A stretch of 64,000 bases of DNA from assembly GCF_020037015.1 (NCBI RefSeq), contig NZ_JAIQDE010000011.1:62001-126000 (forward strand), written 5' to 3'. A model generated the notes under the pieces. The model was not told where the DNA came from, made no database searches, and saw only the letters and a program-made list of their open reading frames with translations. Position 1 is the first letter of the stretch, and every line of letters begins with the position of its first letter. This document shows positions 8,901-17,031 of this stretch, piece after piece. Position numbers and translations under genes: made by a program. This DNA comes from Corallococcus sp. AS-1-6 (lineage in GTDB: Bacteria > Myxococcota > Myxococcia > Myxococcales > Myxococcaceae).

Positions 8901-11900
8901 AGTGTGGGAACACGGGGTCCGGCTCGCGGAGTCGAACCAGGCGCGAGAGACGGCCGAGGCTCGCAACGCGGAGCTGGAGGCGACGCTCCGCTCGCTGCGG
9001 CAGGAGCTGACCGACTCGGAATCCCTGGCGGCGCTCATCCAGGAGGACCTGGCTCGGGAGCAGAAGGCCCGGGCCTCCGCGCAGGCGGAGCTCGACGCGG
9101 CTCGCGAAGCGCTGACCCACGAGCAGGAACGGGGGGCTCGCTGGGAGGCGCTGCTCGCCGATACCCAGGCGCAGCTCTTGTCGGAGCGCGAGCAGCAGGC
9201 CCGCGCGCAGGTGGCGCTCGCGAACCTCCAGGAGTCGCTCGACGCGGAGCGGGCCCTTCGCTCCCGGCTGGAGGGCTCCGAGTCCTCGTGGAACGAGGCG
9301 CAGAGCGCACTGGAGGCGGACCGGCTGCGGCTGGACGCCGCGCTGGGCGTGGCGCGCACGGTCCTGGAGGAGGAGCGCGCGCAGCGGGCCCGGTTGGAGG
9401 CGTCGTTCGCCCAACTCCAGCAGGACTCCGCTTCGGCGCTGGAAGAGGAGCGTGCCCGGGCCGAGGCCTCGCGGGTTTCGGCGCTGGAGGCCCGGACCCA
9501 GCTTGAAGCGGACCTGTCGGCGGCGCGTGCCGCGCGGCTGTCCACCGAGGCCGCCTTCGAGCAGACGCGCCAGACCCTTTCCGAGGTCCAGACCGCCTTC
9601 ACCGAGTCGCAGCGCACGAACGAAGCCGCGTTGCTGGAGCTGCGGCAGGCGCTCGCGGCGTCGGAGGACGAGGCGCGGGGGTACGTCCGGGAGCTGGAAG
9701 AGGCCCGCGCCGCGCTGTCGGAGGCGAAGCAATCGCAGGCGGCCCTGGATGCGACGGTGCGCGAGCTGCGCGCGGAGCTCACCGAGGCGCGGCGGTCCGA
9801 GGTCGACGCGTTGTCCTCGCTGGATGATGCACGTACGCAGGAGGCTCAGGACCGCGAGTCGCGCGCGAAGGATGAGGCTGCGCTCCGCTCGGAGCTGGAG
9901 ACCCTGCGCGAGCGGCTGACCAAAGCGGAGCAGGCGCGGGACGCGGTCCAGACCCGGCTCACGGAAGTCGAAGCCCGCCGCGCCGAACTGGAAGCGTCGC
10001 TGTCGGACACCGAGTCCCGCTTCACTGAAGAGGCTGCTCGTCTCCCCGCGATACAGCAGGCCCTCACGGAGGCGGAGGCCCACCTCGCGACAGAGACCGC
10101 GCGGGGGACCACGCTGGAGCAGGCCCTGTCGGAGGCGGAGGCCCGCCATGCCGCCGCGTCCTCGCAGAAGGCCGCGCTGGAGCAGGCCCTGTCGGAGGCG
10201 CAGGCCCGTCATGCCGCGGATGCAGCACGCCTGACTTCGCTGGAGCAGGCACTGGCGGAGGCGGAGTCCCGGCAGTCCACGGAGACCGAGCTGCATGCCT
10301 CGTTGACGCGGACGCTCGCGGACGCCGAGGCCCGGCTTGCCACGGAGTCCACACGGCGGGCCGAACTGGAAGCAGCGCTCGCGGAGGCCGAGTCCCGGCA
10401 GGCCGCTGAATCCGTGCGGCGTTCCGAGCTGGAAGCAGCGCTCGCGGAGGCGGAGGCCCGACAGGCCGCTGAATCCGCGCGGCGTGCCGAACTGGAAGCA
10501 GCGCTCGCGGCAGCGGAAGCCCGGCAGGGCGCGGAGTCCACCCTCCGTTCCGAGTTGGACGCTGCCATCGCCACGGCGGAGTCCACGATTGCCGCCGAGT
10601 CCGCTCGACGGTCCGAGCTGGAAGCTTCGTTGAAGGACGCGGAGGCCCGGCTCGCCACCCTGGAGCAGGCCCTGGCGGAGGCGGAGAAGCTTGCCGCCTC
10701 CGAGACGTCGCGCCGTGTCGGACTGGAAGCCTCCCTGACGGAGGTGGAGTTCCGGCTCGCCGCCGAGACCGCGAACCTCAGCGCGCTGGAGGATTCGCTC
10801 GCGCAGGCGGAGGCCCGGCTCGCGGAGGGCACGCAGTCGCAGGACGCGGCACGTGAGTCCGAAGCCCGGGCCGCGCGGCTCACCGAGTCCCTGACCGCGC
10901 GCGAACAGGAGCTGCGCGAGGCCAGTGCCCTGCGGGTCTCCATGGAAGCGCAGTTGGAAGGCGCGCTCTCACGTACCGAGCGCCAGCAGCAGGACCTGGA
11001 CGAGCTGCGCGCGCAGTTGGAGCTGAAGGAGCAGGAGTTGATGGCCCTGCGCGCGGAGACGGCCCGCCTGGGCGCCGCGCACCAGGAGTTGATGCGCCTG
11101 GGCTCCGAGCTGCAACGGGCGCACGCCGCGCTGCACGAGCGCAGCCAGCAGGTCGGCCGGCTGGAAGCGGAGTTGGTGGACGCCAGCGACCGGCTCGCCG
11201 CGACGCGCGAGCACGCGGAAGTGCTCGTGGTGCAGCTCGAAACCGCGCGCCGCTTCGCGGGCAAGGCCACGAACCTGGAGTCGTCGCTGGAAGGCCTGCG
11301 CGCGGAACTGGAAGCCGCGCGCGCGGACGCGGCCGAGCGCATCGCCACGCTGGAAGCACAGCTCGCGGCCCTCACCACGCGCGCGGAGCAGGAGCGGACC
11401 GACCTGGAGGCCCGGCTCGCGGAGGCCACCGCCCAGGCCGGCACGGATCAGGCCGAACTGGAGCTGCGTCTCACCGAAGCGCTCACCAGCGCAGGGACGG
11501 ACAAGGCCACGCTGGAGCTACGCCTCAACGAAGCGCTCGCGCGAGCCGGCCTGGAGAAGGCCGAACTGGAGACGCGCTTCAACGAGCGTCTCGCAATCAC
11601 CGAGGCCGAGAAGGCCGGACTGGAAGCACGGCTCAACGAGCTCCTCGCGAACGCCGGGACCGAGAAGGCCGAGCTGGAGACGCGACTCAACGAGCGCGTC
11701 GCGAGCGCCGAGGCCGAGAAGGCCGAACTGGAGACGCGACTCAACGAACTCCTCGCGAACGCCGGAACGGAGAAGTCGGAGCTCGAAACACGCCTCGCCG
11801 AAACGCTCGCCCAGGCCGGCGCCGAGCGCTCGGACCTCGAAGCCCGCATCGCGGAGCTCACCGAACAGGCCCGCGAGGAGAGGTCCTCCATCGAAGCCCA

Positions 11901-12672
11901 GCTCGCGGACGCCACCGCCCGGGCCGCCGCGGAACGGGCCGAACTCGAAGCCCGCATCGCGGACCTCACCGCCCAGGCGGACTCCGCGAACTCCGAGCGC
12001 GATGCCCGCCTCTCGGAAGTCCAGACGCGCGCCGCCACGGAGCAGGCCGAGCTCGAAGCCCGCCTCGCCCAGGCCGCCGCAGAGACCCGCGAAGCCCTCG
12101 CCGCCATGGAGTCCCGGCTCGCCACGGCGCTCGAGGACGCTCGGACCGAACAGGCCGCGTTGGAATCCCGCGTCGCCGCCCTGACCCAGGCCGCCGCCGA
12201 CGCCGAGGCCCATGCCCGCCGCGCGGACTCCGAACGCGAGCGCCTCCAGTCGGACCTGACCGTCGCCCGCGCCGCCCGCGTCCGCCTGGAGGGCCGGACC
12301 AACTCCCTGGAGACCGCCGCCGCGGATGCCGCGCGCCTCCTGGACGCCGAGCGCGCCGAACGCGACCAGCTCTCCGCCCGGATCCGCGAGCAGCAGGCCC
12401 GGCTGGAAGCGTTGGAGACCGAACGCCAGACCCTCCTCCAGGCCCTGGAGGAGGCGAAGTCCGCCGCCGCCCCGCCCCCGGAGGACGTGCTGGAGATGGC
12501 CGCGGAGATGGAGGTCCTCCAGGCCCACGTGGAGAAGATGCAGGACCAGCTCGCCGCCCGGGAGGCCGAACTGGCCGAGCTGCGCAGCGCCAGCACCCCC
12601 GCCGCCTCGCGCCGGGCCATGCCCGCCCTGGATGTCCCCGCCGCGCCCATGAAGGCCGGCGAGCGCGAATAA
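5917..12672 (+). CDS. Giant methyltransferase-like domain plus very long coiled coil
   Basis: 2251 residues from a TTG start (MQSTFRRLGPSELL); no clear ribosome binding site is visible. Residues about 1-200 look like a Rossmann-type SAM methyltransferase, but the glycine-rich loop is degenerate (VLEVDAVASTGG rather than a GxGxG form) while the acidic end of strand 2 (VVACDAD) is kept, so catalysis is doubtful. Residues about 225-2200 are almost uninterrupted coiled coil rich in Ala, Glu and Arg, with three tandem-repeat blocks of different period (22, 21 and 18 residues). Such length suggests a scaffold or filament hundreds of nanometres long. It precedes dapF by 24 bases and two receiver-domain genes, hinting at a polarity or motility role, but this is context only. 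I cannot assign a known gene name. Confidence 0.85.
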   Translation: MQSTFRRLGPSELLPRYIFAESLFARRRVLEVDAVASTGGESARFLVERGARTVVACDADVAAVEAAQKAHAHPQVRYRANVYDDLEAGSFDLVLVTDLAPYVRAPELLAELARLVARQGFLVGGLRNIAGLALPQLLEPEEAVPPTYGQLLDALTAHFPHVEVATQSPVLGYQLAFERGEGLQVDGSLVRHSEAAYFVVMAGLEPARVVDPTWVQLPPEPLAFTRGKLDEVAARAKTWEERAGRLKEAVSRLRAEIGDREAEVVALKPALEGARQDMARLTAQLEQARGTVESARERDDLSSRLRRRELELQVATERIADADRRLTAQRLEVEAAQRAQADAGVQVLAAQESLRLERARREETAATLDESRERLTQAYTELRALQDELGSLRIDRERDRLAAERAQDAAEDRRRQAEAARERELRIAEQYSTALAAVEHLKAELARAQDSARTAGDAVPVKEAELARARRELAEAQQRMHSAEGARKDAEARLAEREASQRGLETELTSAREAEGRLRQELEGRAQSESAARALAARLEEELHGARLRLEALEAEQKRVESAQHVAGQRLAAAETERVRVEAALVQAIDAERGQAQARLEEALAQARAEADERVTNALAAAHADADSRQERALAEAREQEEARLARAVGEEREFAELALTEAREQAEARLARALEEAREQAEARLAQALEEARSDAEARVERALADARESARVLEANRSDTDSRVERALADAREAAQALEAARADADARVERAVSDAAQALDAARADADARVERAVSDAAQALDAARADADARVERAVADAAQALDVARADADARVERALADARADADARVAKALAEAAAERTAALAEAESRREQALSEVRATASAQRSRQLADVEARTAQALAEARAEAEAEREQALAEARAESEAERVRQLEEAEVRAARMLSEARAEAEALLARRLEEAEARAATALAEARAESSGQTEQVLANVRAEAEARAAEALEQARAEARDTLAREVWEHGVRLAESNQARETAEARNAELEATLRSLRQELTDSESLAALIQEDLAREQKARASAQAELDAAREALTHEQERGARWEALLADTQAQLLSEREQQARAQVALANLQESLDAERALRSRLEGSESSWNEAQSALEADRLRLDAALGVARTVLEEERAQRARLEASFAQLQQDSASALEEERARAEASRVSALEARTQLEADLSAARAARLSTEAAFEQTRQTLSEVQTAFTESQRTNEAALLELRQALAASEDEARGYVRELEEARAALSEAKQSQAALDATVRELRAELTEARRSEVDALSSLDDARTQEAQDRESRAKDEAALRSELETLRERLTKAEQARDAVQTRLTEVEARRAELEASLSDTESRFTEEAARLPAIQQALTEAEAHLATETARGTTLEQALSEAEARHAAASSQKAALEQALSEAQARHAADAARLTSLEQALAEAESRQSTETELHASLTRTLADAEARLATESTRRAELEAALAEAESRQAAESVRRSELEAALAEAEARQAAESARRAELEAALAAAEARQGAESTLRSELDAAIATAESTIAAESARRSELEASLKDAEARLATLEQALAEAEKLAASETSRRVGLEASLTEVEFRLAAETANLSALEDSLAQAEARLAEGTQSQDAARESEARAARLTESLTAREQELREASALRVSMEAQLEGALSRTERQQQDLDELRAQLELKEQELMALRAETARLGAAHQELMRLGSELQRAHAALHERSQQVGRLEAELVDASDRLAATREHAEVLVVQLETARRFAGKATNLESSLEGLRAELEAARADAAERIATLEAQLAALTTRAEQERTDLEARLAEATAQAGTDQAELELRLTEALTSAGTDKATLELRLNEALARAGLEKAELETRFNERLAITEAEKAGLEARLNELLANAGTEKAELETRLNERVASAEAEKAELETRLNELLANAGTEKSELETRLAETLAQAGAERSDLEARIAELTEQAREERSSIEAQLADATARAAAERAELEARIADLTAQADSANSERDARLSEVQTRAATEQAELEARLAQAAAETREALAAMESRLATALEDARTEQAALESRVAALTQAAADAEAHARRADSERERLQSDLTVARAARVRLEGRTNSLETAAADAARLLDAERAERDQLSARIREQQARLEALETERQTLLQALEEAKSAAAPPPEDVLEMAAEMEVLQAHVEKMQDQLAAREAELAELRSASTPAASRRAMPALDVPAAPMKAGERE
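8143..8385 (+). repeat. 66-bp tandem repeats coding 22-residue coiled-coil units
   Basis: Copies begin at 8143, 8209, 8275 and 8341, exactly 66 bases apart; the fourth is partial. Units read like ARADADARVERAVSDAAQAL and are nearly identical at DNA level. 22 residues equals two hendecads (11-residue units). Looser 25-residue units precede them. Confidence 0.9.
10114..10617 (+). repeat. Eight 63-bp tandem repeats coding 21-residue units
   Basis: Eight in-register units, each starting L-E/T/D and ending near a basic-acidic pair, for example LEAALAEAEARQAAESARR. 21 residues equals three heptads, a classic left-handed coiled coil. DNA copies are more diverged than in the 66-bp block. Confidence 0.88.
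11404..12105 (+). repeat. Thirteen 54-bp tandem repeats coding 18-residue units
   Basis: Units such as LETRLNELLANAGTEKAE recur every 18 residues with Leu-Glu at the start of nearly all. 18 residues equals one heptad plus one hendecad, giving 3.6 residues per turn and an almost untwisted coiled coil. Confidence 0.88.
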
Positions 12673-12696
12673 ACGCGGGCGTCTACACTTGCCCCC

Positions 12697-13548
12697 GTGG
12701 ACGCAAGCGAACGCATCTTCAAGTACCACGGCCTGGGCAACGACTTCGTCGTCCTGGACCGCCGCCGCACCGGCGTGGACATCAACGCGGAGCAGTCCCG
12801 CTGGCTGTGTGACCGGCGCCGGGGCATCGGCGCGGACGGGGTGCTCGCCATCCTCCCGTCGTCCCGCGGCCTCGCCCGCATGGTCGTCCACAACGCCGAC
12901 GGCAGCGTCGCGGAGATGTGCGGCAACGGCCTGCGCTGTGCGGTGAAGTATCTGGTGGACCGCTCCGGCGAGCACCCCGCGCTCATCGACGTGGAGACCG
13001 GGGCCGGCGTGCTCACCTGCGAGCCCGGCTATGGCGACGGCGGCGTCGTCGGCGTGGACATCTCCATGGGCCCGGCGCGGCTGGTGGCCGCGAACCTGCC
13101 CTCCGGGACGACCGGCCAGCCCTTCGTGAGCGCCCCCGTCCCCGGCCATGAGGGCCTGCTCGGCACCGCGGTGAACATGGGCAACCCGCACCTGGTGCTC
13201 CTGGACCAGCCCCTGGAGGCCGCCGAGCGCCTGGGCCCCGGCCTGGAGCGGCACCCCGCCTTCCCGGACCGCACCAACGTGGAGTTCGTCCGCGTGGACG
13301 AGGACGGCCTCACCGTCGTCGTCTGGGAGCGCGGCTGCGGCCTCACCCAGGCGTGTGGGACGGGGGCGTGCGCGTCGGCGGTGGCGGCCGTGCTGGCGAA
13401 GCGCCTGCCCTCGAATGCCTGGCTGCGCGTCACGCTGCCGGGCGGCGACCTGAGAATCCGCGTTCCGGACGACCTGTCCGACATCCGGCTCCGAGGCCCC
13501 GTGGCCTTCGTCTTCGAAGGCGTTGTCGCGCTTCCAAGGGCCCGATAG
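12697..13548 (+). CDS. dapF: Diaminopimelate epimerase
   Basis: Converts LL- to meso-diaminopimelate for lysine and peptidoglycan synthesis in the cytosol, without cofactor. 283 residues, usual for the family. The opening FKYHGLGNDFVVLD is typical. Both catalytic cysteines are present: in HNADGSVAEMCGNG near residue 74 and in GCGLTQACGTGACA near residue 225. The start is a GTG at 12697, 24 bases after the giant gene, with no good ribosome binding site, so translation may rely on the upstream gene. It is followed after 34 bases by a receiver-domain gene. Confidence 0.96.
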   Translation: MDASERIFKYHGLGNDFVVLDRRRTGVDINAEQSRWLCDRRRGIGADGVLAILPSSRGLARMVVHNADGSVAEMCGNGLRCAVKYLVDRSGEHPALIDVETGAGVLTCEPGYGDGGVVGVDISMGPARLVAANLPSGTTGQPFVSAPVPGHEGLLGTAVNMGNPHLVLLDQPLEAAERLGPGLERHPAFPDRTNVEFVRVDEDGLTVVVWERGCGLTQACGTGACASAVAAVLAKRLPSNAWLRVTLPGGDLRIRVPDDLSDIRLRGPVAFVFEGVVALPRAR

Positions 13549-13582
13549 CCTTCGGTTTTCCTCCCTTCGCCCCCCGAGCGCC

Positions 13583-15433
13583 GTGGCCGGTCCCATCCTC
13601 GTCGTCGACGACGACCTGTTCTTCCGACAACTCGCCACGGACCTGCTGTCGCGCCGGGGGCACCGCGTGGTGGCGGTGGAGAACGCCACCCTGGCCCTGG
13701 AAGAGGTGGCCCGGGCGACGTTCGACCTGGTGCTCACCGACGTGGTGATGCCCGGCGTGGACGGCTTCGCGCTCACCGCGCGCCTGCGCGAACGCGACCC
13801 CGAGCAGGAGGTCATCCTCGTCAGCACGCGCGACGACGTGCAGGGCTCGGAGGTCGCGCTGCGCCTGGGCGTGGCGGACTGCCTGGTCAAGCCGGTGGAG
13901 GAGTCGGACCTGCTGCTCGCGGTGGACCGCGCCATGGAGCGCGCCCAACTGCGCCACGAGCGCGCCCGGCTCCAGGACGAGAACCTGGAGTTCGCCCGCT
14001 TCCACAACCTCCAGCAGCGCTGCCTGGAGCTGCTCTCCCACCCGGACCTGGAGTGGCTCCAGGAGCGCGTCATCGCGGACCTGGGCGCGGTGTGTGACGC
14101 GCAGAGCGCCGCGCTGTGGGTGGTGGACGACCGGGGAGACCTGGCGCTGCGCTCCTACCGGGGCCTGCTCGACAAGCAGTTCCTGCCGGAGAAGATGAGC
14201 CCGGAGGGGCCGCTGTCCCTGCGCCTGCGCGAAGCCGCCCCGTGGCTCGCGCGCGATGAGCGCTCGCCGGTGCTGTACGTGCCGCTGGTGGCCGCCGGGG
14301 AGGTGATGGGCCTGGCGCAGCTTTCGGATCCGCTCACCGGCGACTTCCGGCTGGAGCACACGCGCGACGCGAAGGTGCTGGCGGACTTCGCCGCGGTGGG
14401 CGTGAAGAACGGCCGCAAGCTGATGGCGCTCCAGCGCCTGGGCCTGCGCGACCGCGACACCGCCGCGTACAACCTCAGCTACTTCACCGACTACGCGTCC
14501 AAGGAGATCTACAAGGCGCGCAGGTACGGGCGCACGTTCTCGCTCCTCACCTTCAGCATCGACAACCTTCCGCTGGTGCGCGTGCGGCTGGGCGCGCAGG
14601 ACGCGAAGAAGGCGGTGCGCGGCATCATCAAGGCGCTCAGTAAAATCATCCGCGACTCGGACGTCATCGCGAAGGCGAGCGACCAGGAGTTCTACCTCCT
14701 GCTGCCGGAGACGGACTTCTTCGGCGCCATGATGTTCGTGCGCCGCGCCGTCGCCGCCGTGCGTGACGAGCCGGAGGTGCAGGACGTGGAGCAGCGCCTG
14801 CCGCTCGCGCTCGTGGGCGGGGCCAGCACGTTCCCCAAGGACGGCGAGGACTTCGACGAGCTGGTGCACCGCTGCCGCCGCCGCATGGACGAGCGCCGCG
14901 CGTCGCTCCAGCGCCGGCTGATGCTGGACGGGCTGCCGTTCTGGGACGAGGTGGACCTGCTCCTGGGCACGCCCAACAGCCCCCGCCTGCCCACGGACGA
15001 CCGCGCGGAGCCCAGCCGCAGGGGGAAGGTCGCGGACGTGCTCTTCGACGAGCTCCAGGTGGAGATCGCCCGGGAGCTGGTGCGCGACCCGGGCTCGCGC
15101 GGGTTGCTCTACGTGGGCGGCCCGGAGATCCGCGCGGACCTGCCGCTGGCGGTGGGCCTGGAGCAGGCGCCGCCGGACCTGTCGTCCCGCATCTACCTGT
15201 TGGGCCGCCGCGTGGATTTGGAGTCGCACGCCGCGCTCACGCCGGTGTTCCTGGAAGGGGACGAGCGGGTGGCGCGCCACGAGTTCATCCTCTGGCTGTC
15301 GGAGAGCGCGTCGTATGCGCTCATCCAACGGCGCGGACGGGGCGCGACGTGGGGTTTCCACACCTCGGACACCGCGGTGGTGGACGGGCTCATCTCCAAG
15401 CTGCAGGCCGAATACGACCTGCAGCCCTACTGA
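13583..15433 (+). CDS. Receiver-GAF-degenerate GGDEF signalling protein
   Basis: 616 residues from the GTG at 13583. Residues about 1-120 form a complete receiver domain: acidic pocket VVDDD, phospho-acceptor Asp in LTDVVMPGVDG, Lys in LVKPVE. A linker helix and a GAF-like segment follow (about 145-290). A GGDEF-like fold comes next (YNLSYFTDYASKEIYKARRYG onward), but the signature is SDQEF, so diguanylate cyclase activity is very unlikely. The last 130 residues form a further domain I do not recognise. It may bind rather than make cyclic di-GMP, or serve as a phosphorylation-controlled scaffold. It lies between dapF and a second receiver gene, all on the plus strand with short gaps. A longer reading frame upstream (from 13523) would overlap dapF. 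Confidence 0.85.
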   Translation: MAGPILVVDDDLFFRQLATDLLSRRGHRVVAVENATLALEEVARATFDLVLTDVVMPGVDGFALTARLRERDPEQEVILVSTRDDVQGSEVALRLGVADCLVKPVEESDLLLAVDRAMERAQLRHERARLQDENLEFARFHNLQQRCLELLSHPDLEWLQERVIADLGAVCDAQSAALWVVDDRGDLALRSYRGLLDKQFLPEKMSPEGPLSLRLREAAPWLARDERSPVLYVPLVAAGEVMGLAQLSDPLTGDFRLEHTRDAKVLADFAAVGVKNGRKLMALQRLGLRDRDTAAYNLSYFTDYASKEIYKARRYGRTFSLLTFSIDNLPLVRVRLGAQDAKKAVRGIIKALSKIIRDSDVIAKASDQEFYLLLPETDFFGAMMFVRRAVAAVRDEPEVQDVEQRLPLALVGGASTFPKDGEDFDELVHRCRRRMDERRASLQRRLMLDGLPFWDEVDLLLGTPNSPRLPTDDRAEPSRRGKVADVLFDELQVEIARELVRDPGSRGLLYVGGPEIRADLPLAVGLEQAPPDLSSRIYLLGRRVDLESHAALTPVFLEGDERVARHEFILWLSESASYALIQRRGRGATWGFHTSDTAVVDGLISKLQAEYDLQPY

Positions 15434-15457
15434 CGTCACGAAGCGGAGCAAGCGACC

Positions 15458-16960
15458 TTGGCCCAGGTGCGGAAGATCCTCATCGCCGACCCCGACCTCG
15501 ACTCGGTGCGCGCCCTGTCGCGGGCGCTGCGCACGAAGGGCTATCAGGTGCACTACGCGCCGGATGGCTCGCGGGCGCTGGAGGTCGCGGTGCTCCGGCA
15601 CCCGGACCTGACCCTCTTCGACGAGGCGTGCCGCCTGCTGGACGCGCGCACGTTCGTTCAAATCCTGCGCACCAACCCGCGCACGGAAGACATCCCGGTG
15701 GTGCTCACCACGTCCAGCCTGGACTCGGACCGGGCGCGGGGCATGCGGGACGGCACGCTGCGCAAGCCCTTCAACCTGGACGAGGTGCTCAGCCGCATCG
15801 AGCACATCTTCCGCCGCAACGAAGCGGCCAAGGACCTCAAGAGCGAGCAGCAGGAGATCGAAGGTTCGCTCAGCCAGCTCAGCATCCCGGACCTCATGCA
15901 GATTCTGGGCATGAACAAGCGCAACGGGCGCCTGGCGCTGGAGCGCGGTTCGGAGCGCGGGGAGATCACCGTCTCGGACGGGCGCACGGTGAACGCGCGG
16001 CTCGGGAGGGTGGAAGGGGAGAAGGCGCTGTTCCGGCTGTTGGCGTGGACCGAGGGCAACTTCACCTTCACGCCCGGCACCAGCGCCGCGCGTCCGCGCA
16101 TCAACCGCGCCATGGACGACGCGCTGCTGGAGGGCATGCGCCAGTCGGACGAGGTGAACCGCCTGCTGCCGGGCCTGCCGCCGCGCCACACGCGGCTGAT
16201 GCTGGCGCCGGAGGTGGACCTGTCCGAGGAGCAGCACCCGGTGACGGCGCAGGTGATGGAGCTCTTGCGCCAGCCGCGCGCGCTGGGCGAGGTGTTGGAC
16301 CTGGCGCCCGCCACGGACATGGAGGTGCTGGGCGTGCTGTCCACGCTGCTCCAGAAGGGCGTGGCGCGCCCCACGGAGAGCGAAGGCCAGAACCTGGGCG
16401 GGGGTGACCTCATCGGCGCGGCGGAGGTGCACGCGCTGCGTGGGCGCCTGCTCCGCACCCGCACGCTGGCGAAGGTGGCGACGGCGAAGGTCTTCGTCTG
16501 CGGCAGCGGCTCGTCCGCGGCGCGCCGCATCCTGGCGCGGGTCCCGGGGCTGGAGGCGATGTCCGCGGACCCCACCGCGGTGAAGAGCGGCTTCGGGACG
16601 CTGGGGCGCCTGGAGCTGAGTGACGTGCTGAACGTGGACTTCTGCGTGCTGCCGCCCGCGGAGGCCGCGCGCCCGCTGTGGCGTCCGTTCAGCGCGGGGG
16701 CGATTGGCGCGCTGTTGATGGACAACTCCGAGCCGGCGGTGCGGCTGGCGCACTACCTGGCCTGGGAGGTCCGCATCCCCATCGTGGTGGTGGGCACGGA
16801 GGTCCCGGCGCCGCTGCAGGGCGCGCCCGCGGGCGTCATCGCTCCCGGTGAGGACCTCACGGAGGCCCTGCGCGCCATGCTGGTCCAGGCGCTCAACCCC
16901 GCGCCCACGCTGCCCGGCGTCACGCAGGTGCAGCGCGCGTCCGTGACGCCGTCTCCCTGA
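15458..16960 (+). CDS. Receiver-PATAN (DUF4388)-GTPase-like protein
   Basis: 500 residues from a TTG at 15458, preceded by GGAG nine bases away. A receiver domain occupies about residues 1-120 (Asp in LFDEACRLLD, Lys in LRKPFN). A PATAN/DUF4388 domain follows (about 130-235, GSLSQLSIPDLMQILGMNKR), then a helical region. The C-terminal part (about 335-490) resembles a Ras-like GTPase with a ruined P-loop (KVFVCGSGSSAARR), a switch-like LWRPFSAGAIGALLMDNSE and PIVVVGTEVP where NKxD would be. GTP binding is therefore unlikely. PATAN domains are common in myxobacterial and cyanobacterial polarity and motility regulators. It is 24 bases after the GAF/GGDEF-like protein, so the two are probably cotranscribed. 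Confidence 0.84.
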   Translation: MAQVRKILIADPDLDSVRALSRALRTKGYQVHYAPDGSRALEVAVLRHPDLTLFDEACRLLDARTFVQILRTNPRTEDIPVVLTTSSLDSDRARGMRDGTLRKPFNLDEVLSRIEHIFRRNEAAKDLKSEQQEIEGSLSQLSIPDLMQILGMNKRNGRLALERGSERGEITVSDGRTVNARLGRVEGEKALFRLLAWTEGNFTFTPGTSAARPRINRAMDDALLEGMRQSDEVNRLLPGLPPRHTRLMLAPEVDLSEEQHPVTAQVMELLRQPRALGEVLDLAPATDMEVLGVLSTLLQKGVARPTESEGQNLGGGDLIGAAEVHALRGRLLRTRTLAKVATAKVFVCGSGSSAARRILARVPGLEAMSADPTAVKSGFGTLGRLELSDVLNVDFCVLPPAEAARPLWRPFSAGAIGALLMDNSEPAVRLAHYLAWEVRIPIVVVGTEVPAPLQGAPAGVIAPGEDLTEALRAMLVQALNPAPTLPGVTQVQRASVTPSP

Positions 16961-17008
16961 CGCATCCAGGGAGGCAGGCGCCGGAATCCGTCCCTCGCGC
17001 GGAATGTT

Positions 17009-17026
17009 TTCCCCCCAGGAGGGGAA
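17009..17026 (+). promoter_or_regulatory. Hairpin that could mask the next ribosome binding site
   Basis: TTCCCC at 17009-17014 is complementary to GGGGAA at 17021-17026, and the pairing includes most of the strong AGGAGGGG before the ATG at 17032. It might lower translation, but six pairs could also arise by chance. Confidence 0.3.
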
Positions 17027-17031
17027 CACGG

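Noticed and set aside
13430-17029. Very long open frame of about 1200 codons on the minus strand
   Set aside because: It runs antisense to dapF and both receiver-domain genes, has the Arg/His/Ala-rich composition typical of the empty frame in GC-rich DNA, and no recognisable motif.
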